This document shows positions 33,707-40,970 of a stretch of 64,000 bases of DNA, one piece after another. The first letter of the stretch is position 1; each line of letters opens with the position of its first letter. The stretch is taken from the NCBI RefSeq assembly GCF_020073745.1, contig NZ_JAIRAU010000005.1, positions 290,347-354,346 on the forward strand. Direction: 5' to 3'. The notes below the pieces were generated by a model that was given only the letters and a program-made list of their open reading frames with translations, searched no databases and was not told the DNA's origin. This stretch comes from Nannocystis pusilla. GTDB lineage: Bacteria > Myxococcota_A > Polyangia > Nannocystales > Nannocystaceae. A program made the position numbers and the translations under genes.

Positions 33707-34627
33707 CTAGCCCATGCAGACGGAGCCGACCAGCGCGCCCATGTCGAGGTCGACCGAGGGGTCGGTGCAGGTCTGGCCGGGGTCGCAGTCGGAGTCGGCG
33801 TTGCACTCGCCGCACACGCCGAGCTTGAGCAGGCCCATGACGCTGGCCTCGCCGCAGAAGCCCGACATGCAGGCCTTGTTGCCCGCCGGGTTGCCGCCGT
33901 CGTCCTCGAGCGAGCAGCCGTTGTTGTTGGCGATCGAGGCGTCGGCCACGCAGTCGAGCTTGCCCTTGAAGTTGGGCACGTCGTAGGTCGGCGTGCAGTT
34001 GGCGAGGGCCGCGTCGGTGCAGTCGGCGTTGACCTTGCACTGGCCGCAGGTGGCGACGGTGATGATGCCGGGGACCTCGAGCAGCGTGCCGCAGATGCCG
34101 TTGGCGGCGTCGACGCAGACATCGTCGCTCATGCAGCCCTCGCCCGGGCCGCCCTCGTTGCAGGTGGCGCCGACGCCGGCGATCGGGTTGGGCACGGAGC
34201 AGCCGCCGGGCGAGCAGTCGGCGTCGACGAGGCACTCGCCGCAGAAGCCGCCGAGCGCCGGGACGACGAAGCACTTCTCGGTGTCGCAGCCGCAGCCGGA
34301 CGGGTCGGTGCACGGGCTGTTGACCGGCTGGCCCTCCATGTCCTGGCAGGCCGGCGGCTCGGTCGTCACCGTGGTGTTCGTCGTCGTCGTCGTCGTCGTC
34401 GGCTCCGCCGTCGTCTCCGTCTCGCCCTCGGTCGTCGTCGTCGTCGGCTGCGTCGTCGTCGGCATGTCCGACGTCGTGTCGCCCACGGTCCCCGTGGAGG
34501 TCGTGGGCATCTGGCTGGTCGTATCGGTAGCCGAGGCCGAGGTCCCCTTGTCGTCGCCGCAGGCGACCGTGGTCAAGGAAAGCGCCAGCGCGCTGGCGAA
34601 GAGGAAGCGCAGGTTGGTACAGGTCAT
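33707..34627 (-). CDS. Cys-rich surface lipoprotein with Thr-rich linker
   Basis: The protein has 306 residues. The start at 34627 is preceded by GGAG and gives the leader MTCTNLRFLFASALALSLTTVAC (lipobox Cys23). The linker (about 28-85) is Thr/Ser/Glu-rich, partly encoded by GTC repeats. The rest has about 20 Cys in repeated units such as CGECLVDADC, CGQCKVNADC and CGECNADSDCDPGQTC, each about 55-60 residues apart. The units resemble small disulfide-rich modules common in myxobacterial surface proteins, which suggests protein or matrix binding. No enzyme motif. Its terminator-like hairpin is at 33670-33695. Confidence 0.75.
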   Translation of the reverse strand: MTCTNLRFLFASALALSLTTVACGDDKGTSASATDTTSQMPTTSTGTVGDTTSDMPTTTQPTTTTTEGETETTAEPTTTTTTTNTTVTTEPPACQDMEGQPVNSPCTDPSGCGCDTEKCFVVPALGGFCGECLVDADCSPGGCSVPNPIAGVGATCNEGGPGEGCMSDDVCVDAANGICGTLLEVPGIITVATCGQCKVNADCTDAALANCTPTYDVPNFKGKLDCVADASIANNNGCSLEDDGGNPAGNKACMSGFCGEASVMGLLKLGVCGECNADSDCDPGQTCTDPSVDLDMGALVGSVCMG

Positions 34628-34906
34628 CGCGGTCTCCGTTGGGGTAGGTCCCCGAACTCGATTAGGCTGCTCGTGTCGTGAGGATTCGGTGCAAGGGCGT
34701 CTGGCGCGCTCAACCGTGAACTTCAGGCCTGCAGAGGGCCCTCGGGGCCGGCGGGGCCGTGAACGCTTCGTCATGAAACGGGGCCGAGACGGGGCCCTTG
34801 TGGGATCTTCGCCTTAGTACTCCGCTCCTCACCGCCGGGCAAGTCCTTCTCCGAAAGCCCCGCGAACCGCGCGCGACCGGAGCCGACTTGAGCTAGAGTT
34901 TTGCCG

Positions 34907-35773
34907 ATGAACCCCACCGTCCGCTGCGGCCTCATCCAGTGCAGTAACCCCATCAACGACGAGAGTGTCCCGGTCAAGCAGATCCAGCAGGCCATGCTCG
35001 ACAAGCACCTGCCCTTCTTGAAAGAGGCCGGAAAGCGCGGCGTGCAGATCCTCTGCCTGCAAGAGATCTTCAACGGGCCGTACTTCTGCCCCGGTCAAGA
35101 TCGCCGCTGGTACGCGGCCGCCGAGCCGATTCCGGGGCCCACGACCGCGCTGATGCAGGAGTACGCGAAGTCACTCGGCATGGCCATTGTCGTGCCTCTC
35201 TACGAAGAGGCGATGCGCGGCGTCTACTACAACACCGCGGCGGTGGTCGACGCCGACGGCACGTACCTCGGCAAGTACCGCAAGCAGCACATCCCGCAGA
35301 CCTCGGGCTTCTGGGAGAAGTTCTTCTTCAAGCCCGGCGACCTCGGATACCCGGTCTTCCGCACCCAGTTCGCCACCATCGGGGTCTACATTTGCTACGA
35401 CCGCCACTTCCCGGAGGGGGCGCGAGCCCTCGGTCTCAACGGCGCCGAGATCGTGTTCAACCCGAGCGCGACGGTGGCGGGATTGAGCCAGTACCTGTGG
35501 AAGCTGGAGCAGCCGGCCCACGCGGTCGCCAACGGTTATTACGTCGGCGCCATCAACCGCGTCGGCACCGAGGCCCCGTGGAACATCGGCAAGTTCTACG
35601 GCCACAGCTACTTCGTCGACCCGCGCGGCCGCTTCCTCGCCGAGGGCAGCGAGGACAACGACGAACTCGTGGTCGCCGACCTCGACCTCGCCGTCATCGA
35701 CGAGGTCCGGCAAGTCTGGCAGTTCTACCGCGACCGTCGCCCCGAGACCTACGGCGACCTCACGCGCCTGTGA
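34907..35773 (+). CDS. Nitrilase-superfamily hydrolase, probable beta-ureidopropionase
   Basis: The protein has 288 residues. The nitrilase triad is present: Glu in LQEIFNG, Lys in YRKQHIPQ, Cys in YICYDRHFPEG. The active-site region (PGDLGYPVFRTQFATIGVYICYD) and GHSYFVDPRGRFLAEG match the N-carbamoyl-beta-alanine amidohydrolase branch. It converts N-carbamoyl-beta-alanine to beta-alanine, CO2 and ammonia. The dihydropyrimidinase gene, the preceding step, follows 99 bp downstream, and preTA, the first step, is at 57-59.7 kb, which supports the assignment. Cytoplasmic; no signal peptide. Confidence 0.88.
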   Translation: MNPTVRCGLIQCSNPINDESVPVKQIQQAMLDKHLPFLKEAGKRGVQILCLQEIFNGPYFCPGQDRRWYAAAEPIPGPTTALMQEYAKSLGMAIVVPLYEEAMRGVYYNTAAVVDADGTYLGKYRKQHIPQTSGFWEKFFFKPGDLGYPVFRTQFATIGVYICYDRHFPEGARALGLNGAEIVFNPSATVAGLSQYLWKLEQPAHAVANGYYVGAINRVGTEAPWNIGKFYGHSYFVDPRGRFLAEGSEDNDELVVADLDLAVIDEVRQVWQFYRDRRPETYGDLTRL

Positions 35774-35872
35774 GCCTCGTCGCGTCCCCTGGGCCCGGGC
35801 CGTCCGGTTCGCTCCTGCACCGCCCTCGGGCCCGCACCGCCCATCGCAACCCCATCCTCCCCGAGGTCTCGC

Positions 35873-37246
35873 ATGCCCGGCATCGTCATCCGCAACGGTC
35901 AAGTCGTCACCGCCCTCGATCAATACGTCGCCGACATCTACTGTGACGGCGGCAAGATCGTCGCCATCGGCGAGCGCCTCGACGTGCCCGCCGGCACCGA
36001 GGTCGTCGACGCCTCCGGCCAGTACGTGTTCCCGGGCGGCATCGACGCCCACACGCACATGGAGCTGCCGTTCATGGGCACCGTCAGCTCCGACGACTTC
36101 TTCACCGGCACCGCCGCCGGCGTCGCCGGCGGCACCACCACGATCATCGACTTCATCATCCCGAGCCGCAACCAGAGCCTCATCGAGGCCCGCGACTTCT
36201 GGATGAACAACGCCAAGAAGGCCTGCGCCGACTACGGCTTCCACATGGCCGTCACCTGGTACGGCGAGCAGGTCGAGCAGGAGATGCGCCGCGTCCACCG
36301 CGAGGACGGCATCTCCTCGTTCAAGGTGTTCATGGCCTACACCGGCGCGATCGGGGTCGACGACGACGAGATGATCGGCGTCATCGACACCGCCGCCGAC
36401 CTCGGCGCGCTGGTCACCGCCCACTGCGAGCACGGCCTCGCCGTGCAGGCCCTGCAGCGCAAGCTGGTCGCCCAGGGCAAGACGGCCCCGCGCTACCACG
36501 CCGAGAGCCGCCCGTCGTGGGTCGAGGGCGAGGCGACGAACCGCGCGATCATGCTGGCCAAGTGCTCCGGCCAGCCGATCTACATCGTCCACCTCACCTG
36601 CAAGGAGTCGCTCGACGCGGTGGTGCGCGCGCGCCAGGAGGGCCAGCTGGTCTACGTCGAGACCTGCCCGCAGTACCTCCTGCTCGACGACAGCGTCTAC
36701 GACAAGCCCGACTTCGAGGGCGCGGCCTACGTCATGAGCCCGCCGATCCGCCCGAAGGGCCACCAGGACGCGCTGTGGCACGCGCTGTCGTGCGGCCTCA
36801 TCCACCACGTCGCCACCGACCACTGCCCGTTCCGCCAACATGACCAAAAGGTCATGGGCCTGCACGACTTCACCAGGATCCCCAACGGCGCCGCCGGCAT
36901 CGAGAACCGCATGGCGCTGATGTACACCTACGGCGTCGCCGCCGGCCGCCTCACCCTGCAGCAGCTCGTCGACGTGTGCTGCACCCAGCCGGCCAAGATC
37001 TTCGGCCTCTACCCGCGCAAGGGCGCGATCCGGGTCGGCTCCGACGCCGACCTGTTCGTCTACGACCCCGCCGCGCGCTCGACCATCAGCGCCAGCACCC
37101 ACCGCCAGCGGGTCGACCGCAACATCTTCGAGGGCTTCGAGATCCGCGGCGCCGTCACCAGCACCGTGGTCGCCGGCAAGCTCGCGTTCACGAACGGCGA
37201 CCTCCGGGTCGAGCGCGGCGCCGGTCGCTACCTCCACCGCACCTGA
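35873..37246 (+). CDS. hydA: Dihydropyrimidinase
   Basis: The protein has 457 residues. Amidohydrolase signatures: GGIDAHTHMELPF (first two His), carboxylated Lys in SSFKVFMAYTGAI, His in TAHCEHG, IYIVHLTCKES, and Asp in HVATDHCPF. The ending RKGAIRVGSDADLFVYDP is standard. It hydrolyses 5,6-dihydrouracil/dihydrothymine (or hydantoins) to N-carbamoyl amino acids. An in-frame 14-bp palindrome pair (36839/36853; CATGACC-AAAA-GGTCATG) lies in the loop RQHDQKVMG next to the metal-site Asp. The stop is followed within 5 bases by a five-unit array. Confidence 0.92.
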   Translation: MPGIVIRNGQVVTALDQYVADIYCDGGKIVAIGERLDVPAGTEVVDASGQYVFPGGIDAHTHMELPFMGTVSSDDFFTGTAAGVAGGTTTIIDFIIPSRNQSLIEARDFWMNNAKKACADYGFHMAVTWYGEQVEQEMRRVHREDGISSFKVFMAYTGAIGVDDDEMIGVIDTAADLGALVTAHCEHGLAVQALQRKLVAQGKTAPRYHAESRPSWVEGEATNRAIMLAKCSGQPIYIVHLTCKESLDAVVRARQEGQLVYVETCPQYLLLDDSVYDKPDFEGAAYVMSPPIRPKGHQDALWHALSCGLIHHVATDHCPFRQHDQKVMGLHDFTRIPNGAAGIENRMALMYTYGVAAGRLTLQQLVDVCCTQPAKIFGLYPRKGAIRVGSDADLFVYDPAARSTISASTHRQRVDRNIFEGFEIRGAVTSTVVAGKLAFTNGDLRVERGAGRYLHRT

Positions 37247-37249
37247 GGC

Positions 37250-37312
37250 CGCCTGTCCTTCGGGTCCTGCTCTTTAAAGCAGGCCCGATAGGACCTGCGC
37301 CTTCAGCCAGTC
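37250..37312. repeat. 14-bp-period palindrome array (five units)
   Basis: Cores start at 37252, 37266, 37280, 37294 and 37308, each 14 bp apart (CCTG, CCTG, CAGG, CCTG, CAGT). The array begins immediately after the dihydropyrimidinase stop codon. CCTGCT...AGCAGG (37266-37283) forms a stem with a 6-nt loop. This is a likely transcript-end structure. Confidence 0.85.
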
Positions 37313-37354
37313 CCGATCCGTCGCCCGGGCCCGCGCGCTGGCGCGCCTCCGTCG

Positions 37355-37610
37355 CATGTCCCTCGCAGCAGGTCCGGAGGACCAGCTCGACCGACGAGCG
37401 CCGCGCCATCACCACGGCCGCGGCGCTCGTGCGCAGGCGCGGACCGGCGAGCGGATGTCCGTCGCAGCAGGCCCGGAGGGCCAGCTCGGGCGCCGGTCCG
37501 AGCGGCGACCGACGAGCGCCGCGCGAAACGCCACGGCCGCGGTGCGCAGGCGCGGACCGGCAGCCGGATGTCCTTCGCGGCAGGTCCGGAGGGACAGCCT
37601 CGGTGTGGGC
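37355..37610. repeat. Large tandem repeat (about 98 and 114 bp) built on the 14-bp unit
   Basis: Copies start at 37356, 37454 and 37568. Each begins with ATGTCC, then CAGG 13-14 bp later and CAGC 14 bp after that, followed by about 55-70 bp of shared sequence (GACGAGCGCCGCGC, CACGGCCGCGG, GTGCGCAGGCGCGGACCGG). The third copy is partial. The whole 500-bp gap 37247-37753 therefore consists of repeats plus about 140 bp of leader before the next gene. Open frames here are low-complexity and not believable. Confidence 0.85.
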
Positions 37611-37753
37611 TCGCGCGGGTGCACGACGCCTCGCCGCTCCTGCCGGCCGCAGCAGCGCCCCGCGGCGTGAATTTTGCGGATCGGCGCGTCCTGTCCCCCG
37701 GACCATCCTCGTTCATGCCCATCGCGGCTGTCACTTGCGGTATCGTGCTCCGG

Positions 37754-38932
37754 ATGCGTGTCTCGCAAGTCTGGCCTGCTGTCCTGGTATCTCTGCTCTC
37801 GTCCGTCGCGCTGGCGCAGCCGTCGCCGGCCATCTCTCCAGGACCGCGGGGCGAGCCGGCGCCTGCGGCGGCGCCCGACGCCGAGCCGGAGCCCGCGCCC
37901 GAACCGGCCGCGGTGGAGCCCGAGGGGCCGGCGAGCGAGCCCGCCGACGCCGCTGCCGAGCCCGACCCCGCCCCGGCCTCGTCGCCCGAGGGCGTCGCCG
38001 ACTCCTCGCGCACCGCCGTGGTCGAGCCGCGGGCCAAGCCGGACGCCGCCGGCCAGCTGCCGCCGCTGCCGGCCCGCTATCGCCTCGTCTACAGCAACCT
38101 GCTGGTCCTGCGCGTCAACCCGCTCGGCGCCGAGGACCGCTTCACGCTCGGCTACAACCTCCGCCTCTACAACAACCCCAAGCCGCTGTTCCGCGACGCC
38201 TACTTCGGCGTCGGCTTCAGCCCCACCTTCTCGCCGTCGATCACCCGCATCGGCGGCAACATCGACTTCGCCCCGCTGACGATCCTGCGCTTCCGCGGCG
38301 CCTACTACCTCGCCACCTGGTACGGCAGCGATCGCTTCAAGGCCCACCCCTACTCGTCGCCCACGGCCGCCTACGGCCCCGAGACGCTCAAGTCGGAGCC
38401 CGGCGCCAACGTCCTCGGCGGCCAGGCCGAGCTCAGCGCGCTGTTTCAGGTCCGCGTGAAGATGATCGCGGTCCGCAACGAGGTCACCTTCTATCACAAC
38501 AACATCCGCCTGCCGACCGGCAGCGACGTCTTCTACGACCTGCGCCACGACGTCATCGTGCCCGGCAAGGGTTGGTTCCTCACCAATGACACCGACCTGC
38601 TGTTCATGACCAAGTTCGGCCTCAACGCCGGCGTGCGCAACTCGCTGGTCCACGTGTTCTACCCGTCGACCGTGTACGGCCCCGGCGAGGACGCCGCGGT
38701 CAACCCCAACACGCCGATGGACCGCTTCGGCCCGGTGCTCACCTACACCTTCTTCGATCGCCCGGAGAAGCGCTTCAACAAGCCGACGCTGGTGTTCGCC
38801 GCGCAGTGGTGGCTCAAGCACCGCTACCGCGCCCAGGGCGGCGCGGACATGTACGACCAGATCCACCAGGGCATCCCCCTCGTCCTGCTCGGCTTCTCGT
38901 TCACCGGCGAGCTGGTGAAGAGCAAGCACTGA
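37754..38932 (+). CDS. Putative outer-membrane beta-barrel protein
   Basis: The protein has 392 residues from the ATG at 37754. The signal peptide MRVSQVWPAVLVSLLSSVALA has an ALA cleavage site. A Pro/Ala/Glu-rich spacer (about 25-95) is followed by about 290 residues of alternating hydrophobic/aromatic strands (YRLVYSNLLVLRVNPLG, FTLGYNLRLYNNPK, AYFGVGFSPTFSPS, YYLATWYGSD) and an ending PLVLLGFSFTGELVKSKH. This fits an outer-membrane barrel. No known porin family was identified. It could be a transporter or a structural protein. Confidence 0.65.
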   Translation: MRVSQVWPAVLVSLLSSVALAQPSPAISPGPRGEPAPAAAPDAEPEPAPEPAAVEPEGPASEPADAAAEPDPAPASSPEGVADSSRTAVVEPRAKPDAAGQLPPLPARYRLVYSNLLVLRVNPLGAEDRFTLGYNLRLYNNPKPLFRDAYFGVGFSPTFSPSITRIGGNIDFAPLTILRFRGAYYLATWYGSDRFKAHPYSSPTAAYGPETLKSEPGANVLGGQAELSALFQVRVKMIAVRNEVTFYHNNIRLPTGSDVFYDLRHDVIVPGKGWFLTNDTDLLFMTKFGLNAGVRNSLVHVFYPSTVYGPGEDAAVNPNTPMDRFGPVLTYTFFDRPEKRFNKPTLVFAAQWWLKHRYRAQGGADMYDQIHQGIPLVLLGFSFTGELVKSKH

Positions 38933-38960
38933 CCGCCGACCTCCGCGACGCCGACGAGCC

Positions 38961-39765
38961 GTGCTCGCCGGCGTCGTCGCGACCGCGCCGGCCTGCGACC
39001 CTCGTCCGCGTCATGACGACCCGCGACTCGCCGGCGAGGCAGCCACGCGAGCGCTCCCCGACCTGCCGCGCTCCGTGCTGACATCGTTCCTGCTCGGCCT
39101 CGCCGAACGCAGGGCCCGCGCCCGCGACCCGGCCGACGCGCTGCGACAGTGGGAGAGCGACACCTTCACCGGCCTCGCCGCCGTCGACCTGCGCCGGCTG
39201 CTCGCGGCCTCCGCGTTCGCGGCCGTCGAGCCCGGGCCGCTGGCCCCATTGGCGACCTGCGCTTCGGTCGGCCCGACCAGCCAGAACAAGATCGTCACCA
39301 CCATGCGCGTCCGACTCGAGCGACGTCCTCGCGCTCGAGTGCGCCCGTCGGCTTCGGCGCGGCCCCGTTCGACCTGTCCGATGGGCCACCTGCCAGCGCG
39401 TCGTGCCGGGCCACGCGCATCACTTCGAGCTGCGGCCGCGAGACGAGGGATCACGGCTTTCTGGTCGGCGCCGTCGTCGAGCATGTGCGGACCTTGCTGG
39501 CCGGCTTCGACGAATTGACCCAGGAAGGCTACACATTCGGACGGCGCCCGATCCATCTGCTCGCGACCGGCGGGCGCCGTCGCCGACCGCATCGCCGAGC
39601 AATTGTCACCAGTCGTCGAGGTCGTGCGGGAGCCGCTCGATCACCCGTGTTACGCCGGTCTGCGCTTCATGATCGAGGTTTCGCCGGCTGACGGCAGCGT
39701 CGCGCCGATGGTGGCGCCTTCGACTGGGTCGCGCGCCTGACCGCCAACCGTCCTGTCGTTCGGGC
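38961..39765 (+). pseudogene. Gene broken by at least four frameshifts
   Basis: One coding signal can be followed across all three frames. It starts LTSFLLGLAERRARARDP...PTSQNKIVTTMR (to about 39305), shifts to SDSSDVLALECARRLR...HHFELRPRDEG (to about 39450), shifts to FLVGAVVEHVRTLLAGFDELTQEGYTFG (to about 39575), shifts to VADRIAEQLSPVVEVVREPLDHPCYAGL (to about 39708), and ends GGAFDWVARLTANRPVV in the frame of the next gene. So many shifts in a row mean decay rather than a single sequencing error. The ancestral protein would have about 270 residues. I do not recognise the family. The last frame is continuous with the methyltransferase frame, which explains that gene's uncertain start. Confidence 0.65.
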
Positions 39766-39766
39766 G

Positions 39767-40873
39767 GTGAGTCCGCCCCTTTACACCCGCGAATCCGACA
39801 GCCATCATTCGCCGGGCGTGGCGGTGGATCCATCCGACCCCGATCGGCCAGGTTCTCAGGACCGCGCTCCCGACGGTCCCACCCGCTCCGACGGCGCATC
39901 GGCGCGCGCCTCGCCGCCGGCGACGGCGCCGCCGGGTCGAGTCAATGGCTCGCAGGACCTGTCCGAACCGCCATCTATCAATATTGCCCACCCGCTGCGC
40001 CCGCTGCTGCGATCGGGCGCGGCGCGGGTGGCCCCGCGGCTGTCCGGTCCCGAAGCACATGTCCCCTGGGCCATCCTCCACGCCGACGTGCGCGACGGCC
40101 TGGCGGCGCTGGCCGACGACTCGGTCGCCTGCATCGTCACCAGCCCGCCGTACTTCTGGCAGCGCGACTACGGGGTCGCCGGCCAGCTCGGCCACGAGCC
40201 GACGATCGCCGCCTACGTCGCATCGATGCGCGAGGTGTTCGCGGCGGCGCGGCGGGTGTTGCGGAAGGACGGCGCGCTGTTCCTCAACCTCGGCGACACC
40301 TACTACTCGGCCAAGGGTCGGCCGCACGGGCGCGACGACAAGCACCGCGGGCGCATGCTGGCGCGCAGCACCCTGCGGGCGGTCGACGGTCCCGGCCTCG
40401 GCCTCCCGCGCAAGAGCCTGATCGGGATCCCCTGGCGCGTCGCCCTCGCGCTGCAGGACGACGGCTGGACCCTGCGCAGCGACATCATCTGGAAGCGGCC
40501 GGCCACCATGCCCGAGCCGACCGCCCGCGACCGCCCGTGGAACACCCACGAGCACGTGTTCCTGTTCTCGCTCGCCCCGCGCTACCACTTCGACCGCGGC
40601 GGCCTCCAGGGCGAGGAGGACATCTGGCAGATCACCGCCCGCCCCGACAACCCCGCCGCCCACTTCGCCCCGTTCCCCGCCGCCCTCGCCGAGCGCTGCA
40701 TCCGCAGCGGCTGTCGCCCCGGCGGCGTCGTCCTCGACCCCTTCGCCGGCTCCGGCACCACCCTCCTCGCCGCCCGCGCGCTCGGGCACCCGTCCGTCGG
40801 CATCGAGCTGTCGCCGAGCTACTGCGACGCCATGGCCACCGCCCTCGGCGCCGCCGCGGCGCCGTGGCGCTGA
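39767..40873 (+). CDS. DNA methyltransferase (SPPY type, probable N4-cytosine), orphan
   Basis: The product has 368 residues if started at the GTG at 39767, but the first 95 residues are low-complexity and follow on from a pseudogene. Other in-frame GTGs at 39821 and 40028 are better candidates; no ATG is available. Motif IV is TSPPYFWQRDYG (TSPPY 125-129 in the long form), motif I is LDPFAGSGTTLLA (324-332). The SPPY-first order is beta class, and SPPY generally marks N4-cytosine methylation, sometimes N6-adenine. ARDRPWNTHEHVFLFS is the usual mid-domain block. No endonuclease gene is nearby. A palindrome array starts 14 bases after the stop. Confidence 0.85.
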   Translation: MSPPLYTRESDSHHSPGVAVDPSDPDRPGSQDRAPDGPTRSDGASARASPPATAPPGRVNGSQDLSEPPSINIAHPLRPLLRSGAARVAPRLSGPEAHVPWAILHADVRDGLAALADDSVACIVTSPPYFWQRDYGVAGQLGHEPTIAAYVASMREVFAAARRVLRKDGALFLNLGDTYYSAKGRPHGRDDKHRGRMLARSTLRAVDGPGLGLPRKSLIGIPWRVALALQDDGWTLRSDIIWKRPATMPEPTARDRPWNTHEHVFLFSLAPRYHFDRGGLQGEEDIWQITARPDNPAAHFAPFPAALAERCIRSGCRPGGVVLDPFAGSGTTLLAARALGHPSVGIELSPSYCDAMATALGAAAAPWR

Positions 40874-40886
40874 GCGGCAGCCCAAA

Positions 40887-40956
40887 GAGACATGTCCATC
40901 CATACATGTCGAAAAACACATGCTGTTTCAGACATGCCCTGACGTTCATCGCCGGA
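40887..40956. repeat. 14-bp-period palindrome array (five units)
   Basis: Cores at 40891, 40905, 40919, 40933 and 40947, all exactly 14 bp apart; the first four are CATG and the last is CATC. The array fills the space between the convergent methyltransferase and histidine kinase genes. It has more A/T in its spacers than other members. Confidence 0.85.
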
Positions 40957-40970
40957 GCGGGCCGCGCGCC

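Noticed and set aside
40889..40940. CRISPR array, because of evenly spaced short palindromes
   Set aside because: The period is 14 bp with 4-nt spacers, far too short for CRISPR repeats and spacers, and no cas genes are present.
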